This document shows, piece after piece, positions 16,000-22,414 of a stretch of 64,000 nucleotides of DNA. The first letter of the stretch is position 1. Each line of letters begins with the position of its first letter. Source of the DNA: Butyrivibrio sp. VCB2006 (GTDB lineage Bacteria; Bacillota; Clostridia; Lachnospirales; Lachnospiraceae); the NCBI RefSeq assembly GCF_000420945.1, contig NZ_ATVX01000015.1, positions 1-64,000 of the forward strand, given 5' to 3'. Below the pieces are notes generated by a model. That model was given only the letters and a program-made list of their open reading frames with translations. It had not been told where the DNA came from and ran no database searches. The translations under genes were made by a program, and so were the position numbers.

Positions 16000-16927
16000 T
16001 CCTACATATCAGATATCCGTTAGTATCCCTCTCAAGGTCTGTCCACTGCTTTGGAATATCGCCGTATTGCCCGATGTATGCCTTGAAATCCCTGTTGAGC
16101 GCACTCATCTCATCGACTGCATTCATCGCATGGTCTGAAGTGCAGAGTTTTCCAAGCTTCGTTGCGAAAATGAATTGATAGAACGGAAGGTATTTCTTTT
16201 TGAACTTTGGATTCCTAAAGTCTTTGTCGGAATCAGGCATAATTTCATGCCCATTGTCTTCCAGTACTGTATAAGCCGCAATAGTTGCGTCCATGATCCT
16301 GTTGACATAGACTTTGTCGCGCCTAAGCTTTTTTATATCACCATTTGTATAATAACAGGCAAAAGCTATTGGTATTACTGATGCTGCATGGCATATAAGC
16401 CAGTCTGTCATATTTGATTCATAGACTACTTTGAAGTTTGTTCCGGAGAATACATTTCTTATAAAATTCTCCTGCGAGGAAGTCCCCTTAGTATTTCCAA
16501 CTGTTATCTTATTCAGTGACACTGATCTGATATAGTCTTTTTCCCTATGCCCTGCAGACATTGCAAATGCAAAAAGAACTGACTTCTTCGATAGTGCTTT
16601 TGTGAGTTCGTCTGTCTTAAGATTGTTCCCAACAAATACAATGTTTCTGGAAGCATTATCTTTAAGAGGTTGAACAACACTATCTATCTGGGTATATCTG
16701 ACCACCACGAATATAACGTCGTATCTATCATCCGATCTCAACCCATTAATCACAGGTATCTTCACATTGGTCTTCCTGCCAAAATAGTGATGTATACTGA
16801 GGCCATTTCGTTTTATCTCTTCATACCATTTTCCACGGGCAAGGAGTGTGACATCTTTTCCCTGTCTGTACAGGCTGTTTGCAAGATTACCCCCTAGTAC
16901 TCCTGCTCCATATACAAGTATTCTCAT
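15974..16927 (-). CDS. Ketopantoate reductase-family (ApbA/PanE) oxidoreductase
   Basis: Encodes 317 aa. The N-terminus MRILVYGAGVLGGNLA is the NADPH-binding Rossmann motif (GxGxxG), followed by LLARG, which binds the phosphate as in PanE. The C-terminal helical domain is present. The usual catalytic Lys and Asn/Ser region is diverged, so it is probably not the pantothenate enzyme but a paralogue reducing another 2-keto acid or imine. Reductases fold this way in opine-type metallophore synthesis too. Overlaps the downstream hydrolase by 26 bp. Confidence 0.75.
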   Translation of the reverse strand: MRILVYGAGVLGGNLANSLYRQGKDVTLLARGKWYEEIKRNGLSIHHYFGRKTNVKIPVINGLRSDDRYDVIFVVVRYTQIDSVVQPLKDNASRNIVFVGNNLKTDELTKALSKKSVLFAFAMSAGHREKDYIRSVSLNKITVGNTKGTSSQENFIRNVFSGTNFKVVYESNMTDWLICHAASVIPIAFACYYTNGDIKKLRRDKVYVNRIMDATIAAYTVLEDNGHEIMPDSDKDFRNPKFKKKYLPFYQFIFATKLGKLCTSDHAMNAVDEMSALNRDFKAYIGQYGDIPKQWTDLERDTNGYLICRNDRKNDNT

Positions 16928-16928
16928 A

Positions 16929-17828
16929 TCATTCCTCTCTTTTAAAGGTCACAAAGATGAGCCCTGCAAACAGAGCACATAATACTGCTCCTGTCAGCAT
17001 CCATAGGGATAATCCATAATCGGTATTTGAAAGGATTCCATATATTGAAATAGGGATTCCAACTAGTCCGCCCAGCGACAATGCTCCAAAGCCCCTGTGC
17101 AGCCTTGTCGCTGTAAGGATGCGGTTAAGCCCTGCCGCCCTCTCACTAATTAGTTCCAACACGCCAATCATCATGAAAATTGCTACTATGACAGAAAGTA
17201 CGGCATACATATTCGCCTCTTGCCTCAAACATTTTACTGTACAAACGATCCATATTATCCAGCCTGCATTCCCCGGCAAATCATATATCATCCACTTAGC
17301 TGTGGATATCTCCGTTCTATATATCCCAATGCCAGGTTTCCACGGGATGCATCTGTTTACGTTTTTCTTATACTCAGCGTACTCCTCACCATATAAATCC
17401 AAAAGCCACTTCTCTTCCGTTTTTATAAGTGCAACTGTCATAATAATCCAGTCAACAATCGGAAAAAGAAGCAGCCATGCATTATGCCACATAAGAGTAA
17501 TCCCAGATAGCGCAAACCACCATCCGCTGTACATCGGGTTCCGTACCCATGAATAAATGCCATTGGTCTGAAGCCTGTTCTCTGTTATAGAATCATCCAT
17601 ATCTGACCGGACAGCTCCTATATACCATACACCGATTCCCATTATTATGAGTAATGTACCAACCACTCGGAAAATAAGTATCCATGAATCATACAGAATT
17701 CCTATCTTAAGCACATAGCCAAACAAGATAATTCCTATTACATTGACCATAGCAATTCCATAAACAATATATGGCCCGACTCCAAAGAGAGGGAGTTTCT
17801 GCCCTTCCTTCATGTAGTTCTTTAACAT
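16929..17828 (-). CDS. Membrane methyltransferase (ICMT/NnrU-like) with an added C-terminal membrane domain
   Basis: Encodes 299 aa. The first 180 residues form the isoprenylcysteine/phospholipid methyltransferase fold: helices, then NGIYSWVRNPMYSGWW and EEKWLLDLYGEEYAEYKK, the SAM-binding hallmark. The last 120 residues contain about four further hydrophobic helices that the basic family lacks. The gene begins 7 bp inside the end of the upstream gene, with GAGGTGATC as ribosome site. It could methylate a hydrophobic thiol or carboxylate in the membrane. Confidence 0.75.
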   Translation of the reverse strand: MLKNYMKEGQKLPLFGVGPYIVYGIAMVNVIGIILFGYVLKIGILYDSWILIFRVVGTLLIIMGIGVWYIGAVRSDMDDSITENRLQTNGIYSWVRNPMYSGWWFALSGITLMWHNAWLLLFPIVDWIIMTVALIKTEEKWLLDLYGEEYAEYKKNVNRCIPWKPGIGIYRTEISTAKWMIYDLPGNAGWIIWIVCTVKCLRQEANMYAVLSVIVAIFMMIGVLELISERAAGLNRILTATRLHRGFGALSLGGLVGIPISIYGILSNTDYGLSLWMLTGAVLCALFAGLIFVTFKREE

Positions 17829-18427
17829 TTTCTGATCACCTCATCATGACATGCAGGCCCATCTGATAAATCCGAATGTCTGATAAACTCTACATGCCGT
17901 GTAAGTCCCGAATAGGCTCTTGTATCTGTATTGCAGAATATTTTACAAAGCGGTCTTATCCCATAGGTTTCAAACATTTCGACATACATACACTTTGAAA
18001 TTCTATATTCTACCTTGTCTCTGGTGACATTGAAATAATCATAGGTTATGCTGCCATCAGTCATTCGTTTTTCATGGTCGCCGATATTCCACTTTCTGGC
18101 AATATCAAAACTGTTCGGAAGTGCGTTGATTATTGCAATTATCACATTGAAAAATGTCCTTCTTGCTTCAAAACCAGCGTTTATATAATCCATGATATCT
18201 GTGTCAGAAAAGCCAAATTGCTTTAGTTCCAGACACATTGCAATTACCGCATATACATGAAGCGTACTTGTTGATGGATAAACATTGTGTTTCCTGAAAT
18301 CATCAGAGGCATACATCTTAGAAAGTCGGACAGCGTATGCTTCAACTCTGTCATCGACATTATTAAGTCCAGTTTTTTCAATGGCCTTTCGATATATCTT
18401 TTTATAGGCTTTTATCTTTCTGTCCAT
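17822..18427 (-). CDS. L-2-amino-thiazoline-4-carboxylic acid hydrolase-like protein
   Basis: Encodes 201 aa of the ATC hydrolase family (PF14196): an N-terminal helical region, then the conserved core with KCMYVEMFETYGIRPLC, the F-C-N-x-D segment and the C-terminal SDGPACHDEV. The characterised members open the thiazoline ring of 2-amino-thiazoline-4-carboxylate on the way to L-cysteine. Conserved Cys and Asp residues are kept here. A second, divergent member is encoded immediately upstream. Within this operon a thiazoline in an imported or made metallophore is a possible substrate, which is my inference. Confidence 0.75.
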   Translation of the reverse strand: MDRKIKAYKKIYRKAIEKTGLNNVDDRVEAYAVRLSKMYASDDFRKHNVYPSTSTLHVYAVIAMCLELKQFGFSDTDIMDYINAGFEARRTFFNVIIAIINALPNSFDIARKWNIGDHEKRMTDGSITYDYFNVTRDKVEYRISKCMYVEMFETYGIRPLCKIFCNTDTRAYSGLTRHVEFIRHSDLSDGPACHDEVIRKC

Positions 18428-18443
18428 CCCTTATCCTCCAACT

Positions 18444-19088
18444 TTACTGAGGATTCGCTATCTTATCAGGTACGATCCAGTAATCACAGATATGGCCTCC
18501 GGTGGCCAAAGTATAATCTCTATGCAACACCCCGTGAGAAGCTTCTGTAGAAAGATAATCTATTTCACAGCACACAGGCAGTACTTCCAGATATCCATTT
18601 TCCCTGGCAAATTTCTCTAAAGGACACCGGGTGAAATGATAATAGCTACCGTCTTTATGCTTAGTATCATCAAAATTAAAATCCCAGGTCTTATCTTTAT
18701 ACTGTGGATGCGCATCTGCCCAGTCCTGCATGGCATGAAATTTGTCTTTTGCTTTCTGAAGATCTTCCGGCCTGTTCAAATCTGCTCTGCCCATGATTTT
18801 GCTGACCATCGGGCTCTTCATGAATCTCTTTATCACAGTCCTGAGGCTTTCGACATCGATTGCTCCCTCAGCAGCTTTCCATATGGCCAGAAACACAAAG
18901 CAGGAATAGATATTATTCGCCATGGGATTATCTGCCCCAATATCATCCACCTTTTCAAGCATTTCTTTATATATTGCCTTTGATTCTTTAAGAGCTTTCT
19001 TTGTTACTTCAGATCCATATTGTTCCTTCAGGTACTTCTTAAGCATTATCGAAAAGAGCTTCAGATAAGTTCCTTTATACTTCATCAT
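18444..19088 (-). CDS. L-2-amino-thiazoline-4-carboxylic acid hydrolase-like protein
   Basis: Encodes 214 aa. The C-terminal core FTRCPLEKFARENG, then LPVCCEIDYLS and TGGHICDYWI, is the ATC hydrolase (PF14196) signature: Cys before Pro, a CC-x-x-D centre and a late C-D-[YF]. The N-terminal 100 residues are helical. The protein differs clearly from the one at 17822-18427, so the pair arose by old duplication or separate acquisition. The family also includes many members of unknown activity, so the thiazoline reaction is likely but not proven. Confidence 0.75.
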   Translation of the reverse strand: MMKYKGTYLKLFSIMLKKYLKEQYGSEVTKKALKESKAIYKEMLEKVDDIGADNPMANNIYSCFVFLAIWKAAEGAIDVESLRTVIKRFMKSPMVSKIMGRADLNRPEDLQKAKDKFHAMQDWADAHPQYKDKTWDFNFDDTKHKDGSYYHFTRCPLEKFARENGYLEVLPVCCEIDYLSTEASHGVLHRDYTLATGGHICDYWIVPDKIANPQ

Positions 19089-19106
19089 AGCCGCGCCATA
19101 TACTCC

Positions 19107-19727
19107 TTATTTCTTTGCAATGACTGTAATCCACGGTTTACTCTCATGATGATCTGACTTAACCTTTGAAAAACCCGCTTCTTTCAGAGCCCCTTCGATT
19201 TCTTCTACTGTATGACACTTCATGCCATCAATGATGCTCTCAAACTGGAAACTCGCCTTATCAGTTCCATCAGACTCATTTACAATCATGAAGATTCCAC
19301 CAGGCTTAAGTGCCTTGTTTACCTCTGAAAAGCATTTCTCAAGTCCCGGCCAGAAATAAATGGTTTCAAAAGCTGTTGCAAGATCATACTGCTCATTCAT
19401 GTTCAGATTAGAGACGTCGCCCTGCTGAACCTTGCAGCGTCCCTTCTGTATCATGTCTGTGTTGTAAGCTGCTGCTTTTGCAACCGAAACATCTGAATAA
19501 TCAATCGCCGTAACCTTAGAAGATGGATACTTCTGTAACAGCTCATGTGCATTTCTTCCACCACCGCATCCAACTTCAAGAATTTCTTTCGGTGCAATAG
19601 TTTTTAAATGTGCCATTCCCCAGTCGGCCATCTTCGCGTGCCCACTGTTCATGCCATTGACCATCATCTGTCCCAGGAAACCTTCCGGCTTTCTTGTCTG
19701 ACTTACAAAGTTTTTAAAAAGTCCCAT
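19107..19727 (-). CDS. Class I SAM-dependent methyltransferase
   Basis: Encodes 206 aa. ILEVGCGGGRNAHEL is motif I, VTAIDYSD motif II, and ATAFETIYFWPGL with ALKPGGIFMI gives motifs IV-V. It resembles UbiE/methyltransf_25 enzymes acting on small molecules. The ATG follows GGAGGAAA, and the upstream methyltransferase gene ends just before it. It is one of three distinct Class I methyltransferases in a row, which suggests successive methylations of one scaffold. Confidence 0.85.
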   Translation of the reverse strand: MGLFKNFVSQTRKPEGFLGQMMVNGMNSGHAKMADWGMAHLKTIAPKEILEVGCGGGRNAHELLQKYPSSKVTAIDYSDVSVAKAAAYNTDMIQKGRCKVQQGDVSNLNMNEQYDLATAFETIYFWPGLEKCFSEVNKALKPGGIFMIVNESDGTDKASFQFESIIDGMKCHTVEEIEGALKEAGFSKVKSDHHESKPWITVIAKK

Positions 19728-19730
19728 AAA

Positions 19731-20495
19731 TCATTTCCTCCCCATAAGAAGCGCAGAACCTGTAAGAGCCATCCAGGTGGACTCCCACTTGCTCATGAAC
19801 ATACCGTTAGTAGTATCAACAAGTTTTACTTCTTCGTATCCCATATTTTTAAGCTTTTCTACAAAGCTTTCCATATCTCCATATTTTGCCTTGGACATAA
19901 TATCGTGAATAGCAAATGTTCCGCCCTTCTTAAGGGTCCTTAGTGTTTCAAGAAGAATCGCCTGTCTGTCCTTACTTGGTATGTTGTGATATACATAGTT
20001 GCTTGTTACTGCATCAAAAGTCTCATCTGCAAAATCAAGCTTACAGGCATCGCCCTGCTGAAAAGATGTGTTATTTACACCTTCAGCAACAGAATTACTT
20101 TCGCAGAGACTCTTGCTGAATGAAGCATACTCTTTACCCCATCTGTCTATACCAATTATCTGAGCGCCTGGATTTTTCTTTGCACAGGCAATACTTAGAG
20201 CCCCGCTTCCACATCCAACATCGAGGCATTTACCGCCATCCGGGATTTTTACATAGGATGAAACACCTTCTATTATCTGCTTAGACATCTGACGTGTTCC
20301 GTTATAGGAAAATGCCCTGTACATCATATAAGTCCACAATGTTCCTAACGCTGCCAACACTGTCAGTACCAAAAATATTTTTCCCGGGACTGATGAAATC
20401 CCCAAGATAAGAGTTATCACCAGCAAAACACATGTCACAGCCAGTGTCCCCATCACCATTCCCTTTGGTACCCAATTCTTGTAATCTGCTTTCAT
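19731..20495 (-). CDS. Class I SAM-dependent methyltransferase with two N-terminal membrane helices
   Basis: Encodes 254 aa from the ATG at 20495, preceded by AAAGGAGG. Residues 10-60 hold two hydrophobic segments that would anchor the enzyme. The catalytic domain has CLDVGCGSGALSIA, IIGIDRWG and TLRKLKKGGTFAI-like text (TLRTLKKGGTFAI). Membrane-tethered methyltransferases of this kind act on lipophilic substrates. A GTTAG-N6-CTAAC operator lies 19 bp upstream of the start, so the operon probably has an internal regulated promoter here. Confidence 0.85.
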   Translation of the reverse strand: MKADYKNWVPKGMVMGTLAVTCVLLVITLILGISSVPGKIFLVLTVLAALGTLWTYMMYRAFSYNGTRQMSKQIIEGVSSYVKIPDGGKCLDVGCGSGALSIACAKKNPGAQIIGIDRWGKEYASFSKSLCESNSVAEGVNNTSFQQGDACKLDFADETFDAVTSNYVYHNIPSKDRQAILLETLRTLKKGGTFAIHDIMSKAKYGDMESFVEKLKNMGYEEVKLVDTTNGMFMSKWESTWMALTGSALLMGRK

Positions 20496-20513
20496 AACAT
20501 CCTCCTTTATATC

Positions 20514-20529
20514 GTTAGCCATGGCTAAC
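20514..20529. promoter_or_regulatory. GTTAG-N6-CTAAC operator (perfect palindrome)
   Basis: GTTAGCCATGGCTAAC is a perfect 16-bp palindrome. On the minus strand it lies between a possible -35 (TTGTGA) and a -10-like TAACGA formed by the operator's own last half-site, upstream of the methyltransferase gene at 19731-20495. Same layout as the flavodoxin, DUF3793 and fur-like promoters. Confidence 0.7.
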
Positions 20530-20571
20530 CTATAATCACAACACGATTTCGCTCTGTATCCACACTCCATG

Positions 20572-21225
20572 CTATTTCTTACAGCAGAAATACACCATTG
20601 CCCCATCAACATGAAGGTCAATGTCCTTGTACAAATGCTTAAGGATTTTCAAAAGCTGATCTTCCGTGGGAAACGGCGGAGAAAACCAGCCTTTCTTGGC
20701 AAGTATGTTCTTTACAAGCCAATCTGTAATCCTAGATTTCCCCTTAATATAAAAACATGCAATAAATTTCCCACCCGGCTTTAGTACTCTATATGTTTCT
20801 CTGAACGCTTTTTTCTTATCGGGGAATGCATGAAATCCATTCATAGACAGTACAATGTCAAAAGAGCTGCCTTCCATGGGCAGATTCCCTACATCGCCCT
20901 GGATGCAGGTTATATTTGAACAGCCCTCAAGCCTCTTTCTGGCCTGCTCTATCATATCTACGCTATAGTCCAGGCAAGTTATTTGAGCATTCGTCAGGGA
21001 CTTCCATTTCTCTTCTGTAAACACCGCTGTTCCTACCGGTACATCAAGAATTGTTCCTTTGAAATCATTCGGTATATATGAAAGAACCTTCCGCGCCACC
21101 TCATTATCATCAGTTCCACTCCAAAAAATCTTTATATACATTTTGCTAAAGAAACTTCCTTGAGTCAGCACGTCATCATATATGCTTTTCGATGTCTTAT
21201 ATGCTTCCTGAATCTTATCCGCCAT
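20572..21225 (-). CDS. Class I SAM-dependent methyltransferase
   Basis: Encodes 217 aa. ILDVPVGTAVF replaces the usual DxGxGxG of motif I with D-V-P-V-G, a recognised variant in UbiE-like enzymes. ITCLDYSVDMIEQA is motif II, DIVLSMNGFHAFPD motif IV and VLKPGGKFIACFY motif V. The start has GAGGAAA upstream. It is the first gene of the 12-gene minus-strand operon; a further GTTAG-N6-CTAAC site lies 130 bp upstream. Confidence 0.85.
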   Translation of the reverse strand: MADKIQEAYKTSKSIYDDVLTQGSFFSKMYIKIFWSGTDDNEVARKVLSYIPNDFKGTILDVPVGTAVFTEEKWKSLTNAQITCLDYSVDMIEQARKRLEGCSNITCIQGDVGNLPMEGSSFDIVLSMNGFHAFPDKKKAFRETYRVLKPGGKFIACFYIKGKSRITDWLVKNILAKKGWFSPPFPTEDQLLKILKHLYKDIDLHVDGAMVYFCCKK

Positions 21226-21300
21226 TACACTATTTTCCTCTCATCCTTGCCTGCAATTACCAATACATAGGCCATACGTTTAAAGATTCCGTTTTCTTTT

Positions 21301-21385
21301 TATAGATATTTAATATCATGAAAAACATTATCAAATGCTTATCTTGAAAATAATGTTAGCATTTGCTAACTTCTTTTTCAAGAGC
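21301..21385 (+). repeat. Near-copy of the flavodoxin promoter region
   Basis: Bases 21301-21385 align without gaps to 38274-38358, the flavodoxin promoter, with about 7 mismatches by my count. The copy keeps the TTGAAA -35, the 16-bp operator, the TAACTT -10 and an upstream element ATATCATGAAAAACATTATC. No flavodoxin gene follows it. Confidence 0.85.
21355..21370. promoter_or_regulatory. GTTAG-N6-CTAAC operator in the orphan promoter
   Basis: GTTAGCATTTGCTAAC lies between TTGAAA (21345-21350) and a TAACTT -10 (21367-21372) reading rightward. A repressor bound here would block the promoter. It could also act on the minus-strand operon that starts at 21225. Confidence 0.7.
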
Positions 21386-21463
21386 ATTTGTACATTTCAG
21401 ACGCTATGCTCGGAAAGGAAGACAAAAAAGCATTGGTATACAAAGCACCAATGCTTTTTTCTT
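21371..21463 (+). ncRNA. Candidate operator-controlled small RNA
   Basis: A copied promoter with operator leads within about 50-90 bases to a strong intrinsic terminator (21424-21460), and no convincing reading frame lies between. The expected transcript is about 80-90 nt. It may be a regulatory RNA or the dead stub of a deleted flavodoxin gene; the segment after the -10 has diverged from the flavodoxin leader. Confidence 0.3.
21424..21460. terminator. Bidirectional intrinsic terminator
   Basis: AAAAAAGCATTGGT and ACCAATGCTTTTTT form a perfect 14-bp stem around a 9-base loop. It ends the traX-like gene on the minus strand and any transcript from the orphan promoter on the plus strand. Confidence 0.85.
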
Positions 21464-22204
21464 TTAAGGGAATATACTTCCATTCCCCATCATTACTCTT
21501 AATAATCCTATAACGAACAGATGGGCCGGATAGTAAATGTAGAAGAACCACTTCATTCCTTTCCAACTGCCTCTTTTGCCATTATAGTTCTTCAGAACCA
21601 GTAGTGATAGTAAAGTTCCCATTTGGATAATTCCATACACCTTGTCCATAAATATGAAGTATACTGCAGAGTAAATGACTACCCAGATTAGCATAGTAAT
21701 GGATTGTTTCTTGAAATCACCACGGTTCAAATACAGATATACCGGGCACATTGCAGCCACGGTTGACCAGTCTGACGGAAATGTTATAAAGCATATCACA
21801 ATTATAAGCAGGATTTTTGCCCATTGTGGCAAGCGATCAGTTGTGAAAATAACCATCAAGACCACAGACCATGCAAGGGACCACATCACACTTGTCATGT
21901 TAAAAAAGCCATTGGGGATAAACGGTATCCCACCTGCGAAGTTATATGCAAAATGAGATATAACCGCAAAAACAAATAACCTGCCAATATATTTTTTGAC
22001 ATCTCGTGTAAAGTGAAATCCTTCTGCAATGAAGAACCACATTATAGGAGCAGTCAGCCTTCCTATAACATGCAGCAGCATTACCCACCATATTTTCTGA
22101 CATCCCGGATACAATAGCCATGTTACATGATCTATTGTCATTGCAACAATAGCTATAAGCTTTATTTGATTTGAATTTAAGCCTTTTGTCTTTAATGGAT
22201 TCAT
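21464..22204 (-). CDS. TraX-family membrane protein
   Basis: Encodes 246 aa with about eight hydrophobic helices. The opening LNSNQIKLIAIVAMTIDH and the later WWVMLLHVIGRLTAPIMWFF are the hallmark of TraX-like proteins (PF05857), membrane acetyltransferase-like proteins first known for pilin acetylation in F plasmids but common in Firmicutes chromosomes. The ATG at 22204 has GGGGAGGAGAG upstream. The frame stays open for 34 more codons to an ATG at 22306 that also has an AGAGG site. The terminator at 21424-21460 ends it. Confidence 0.8.
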   Translation of the reverse strand: MNPLKTKGLNSNQIKLIAIVAMTIDHVTWLLYPGCQKIWWVMLLHVIGRLTAPIMWFFIAEGFHFTRDVKKYIGRLFVFAVISHFAYNFAGGIPFIPNGFFNMTSVMWSLAWSVVLMVIFTTDRLPQWAKILLIIVICFITFPSDWSTVAAMCPVYLYLNRGDFKKQSITMLIWVVIYSAVYFIFMDKVYGIIQMGTLLSLLVLKNYNGKRGSWKGMKWFFYIYYPAHLFVIGLLRVMMGNGSIFP

Positions 22205-22306
22205 TGTATTCTCTCCTCCCCAGTTAAGCCAACATCCAAAGTATGATGGCTTCTCCACAAAAGACATACTGCTGGTTCCAATGATCTTATCTTCGTCAAA
22301 CGCCAT
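22205..22306 (-). other. In-frame N-terminal extension of the TraX gene, possibly a fused acetyltransferase scrap
   Basis: Thirty-four codons starting MAFDEDKIIGTSSMSF read in frame into the TraX gene and have their own AGAGG site. The text D-x-D-K-I-I-G-T-S-S resembles the beta-hairpin of GNAT acetyltransferases (residues that follow a core strand). It is too short to be a domain. It may be a relic of a lost gene or a short leader. Confidence 0.3.
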
Positions 22307-22377
22307 CTGCCTCTTTAAAATTAGTTCTATATATAAGATAGCAGTTTACTACTCCCCAAAAAAGGAGTAAAATAATA

Positions 22378-22391
22378 GGAAAACGTTTTCC
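22378..22391. promoter_or_regulatory. Palindromic cre-like operator before the pullulanase gene
   Basis: GGAAAACGTTTTCC is a perfect 14-bp palindrome with a central CG, as in CcpA cre sites and LacI-family sugar-regulator operators. It lies 23 bp before the start codon of the pullulanase gene, where a bound repressor would block transcription. Confidence 0.65.
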
Positions 22392-22414
22392 GAAATAATT
22401 GGAGGTTACTAAAA

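Noticed and set aside
687..21225. Complete NRPS or PKS biosynthetic cluster
   Set aside because: Tailoring-type enzymes and transporters abound, but no adenylation, condensation, ketosynthase or carrier-protein domain is encoded in the window.
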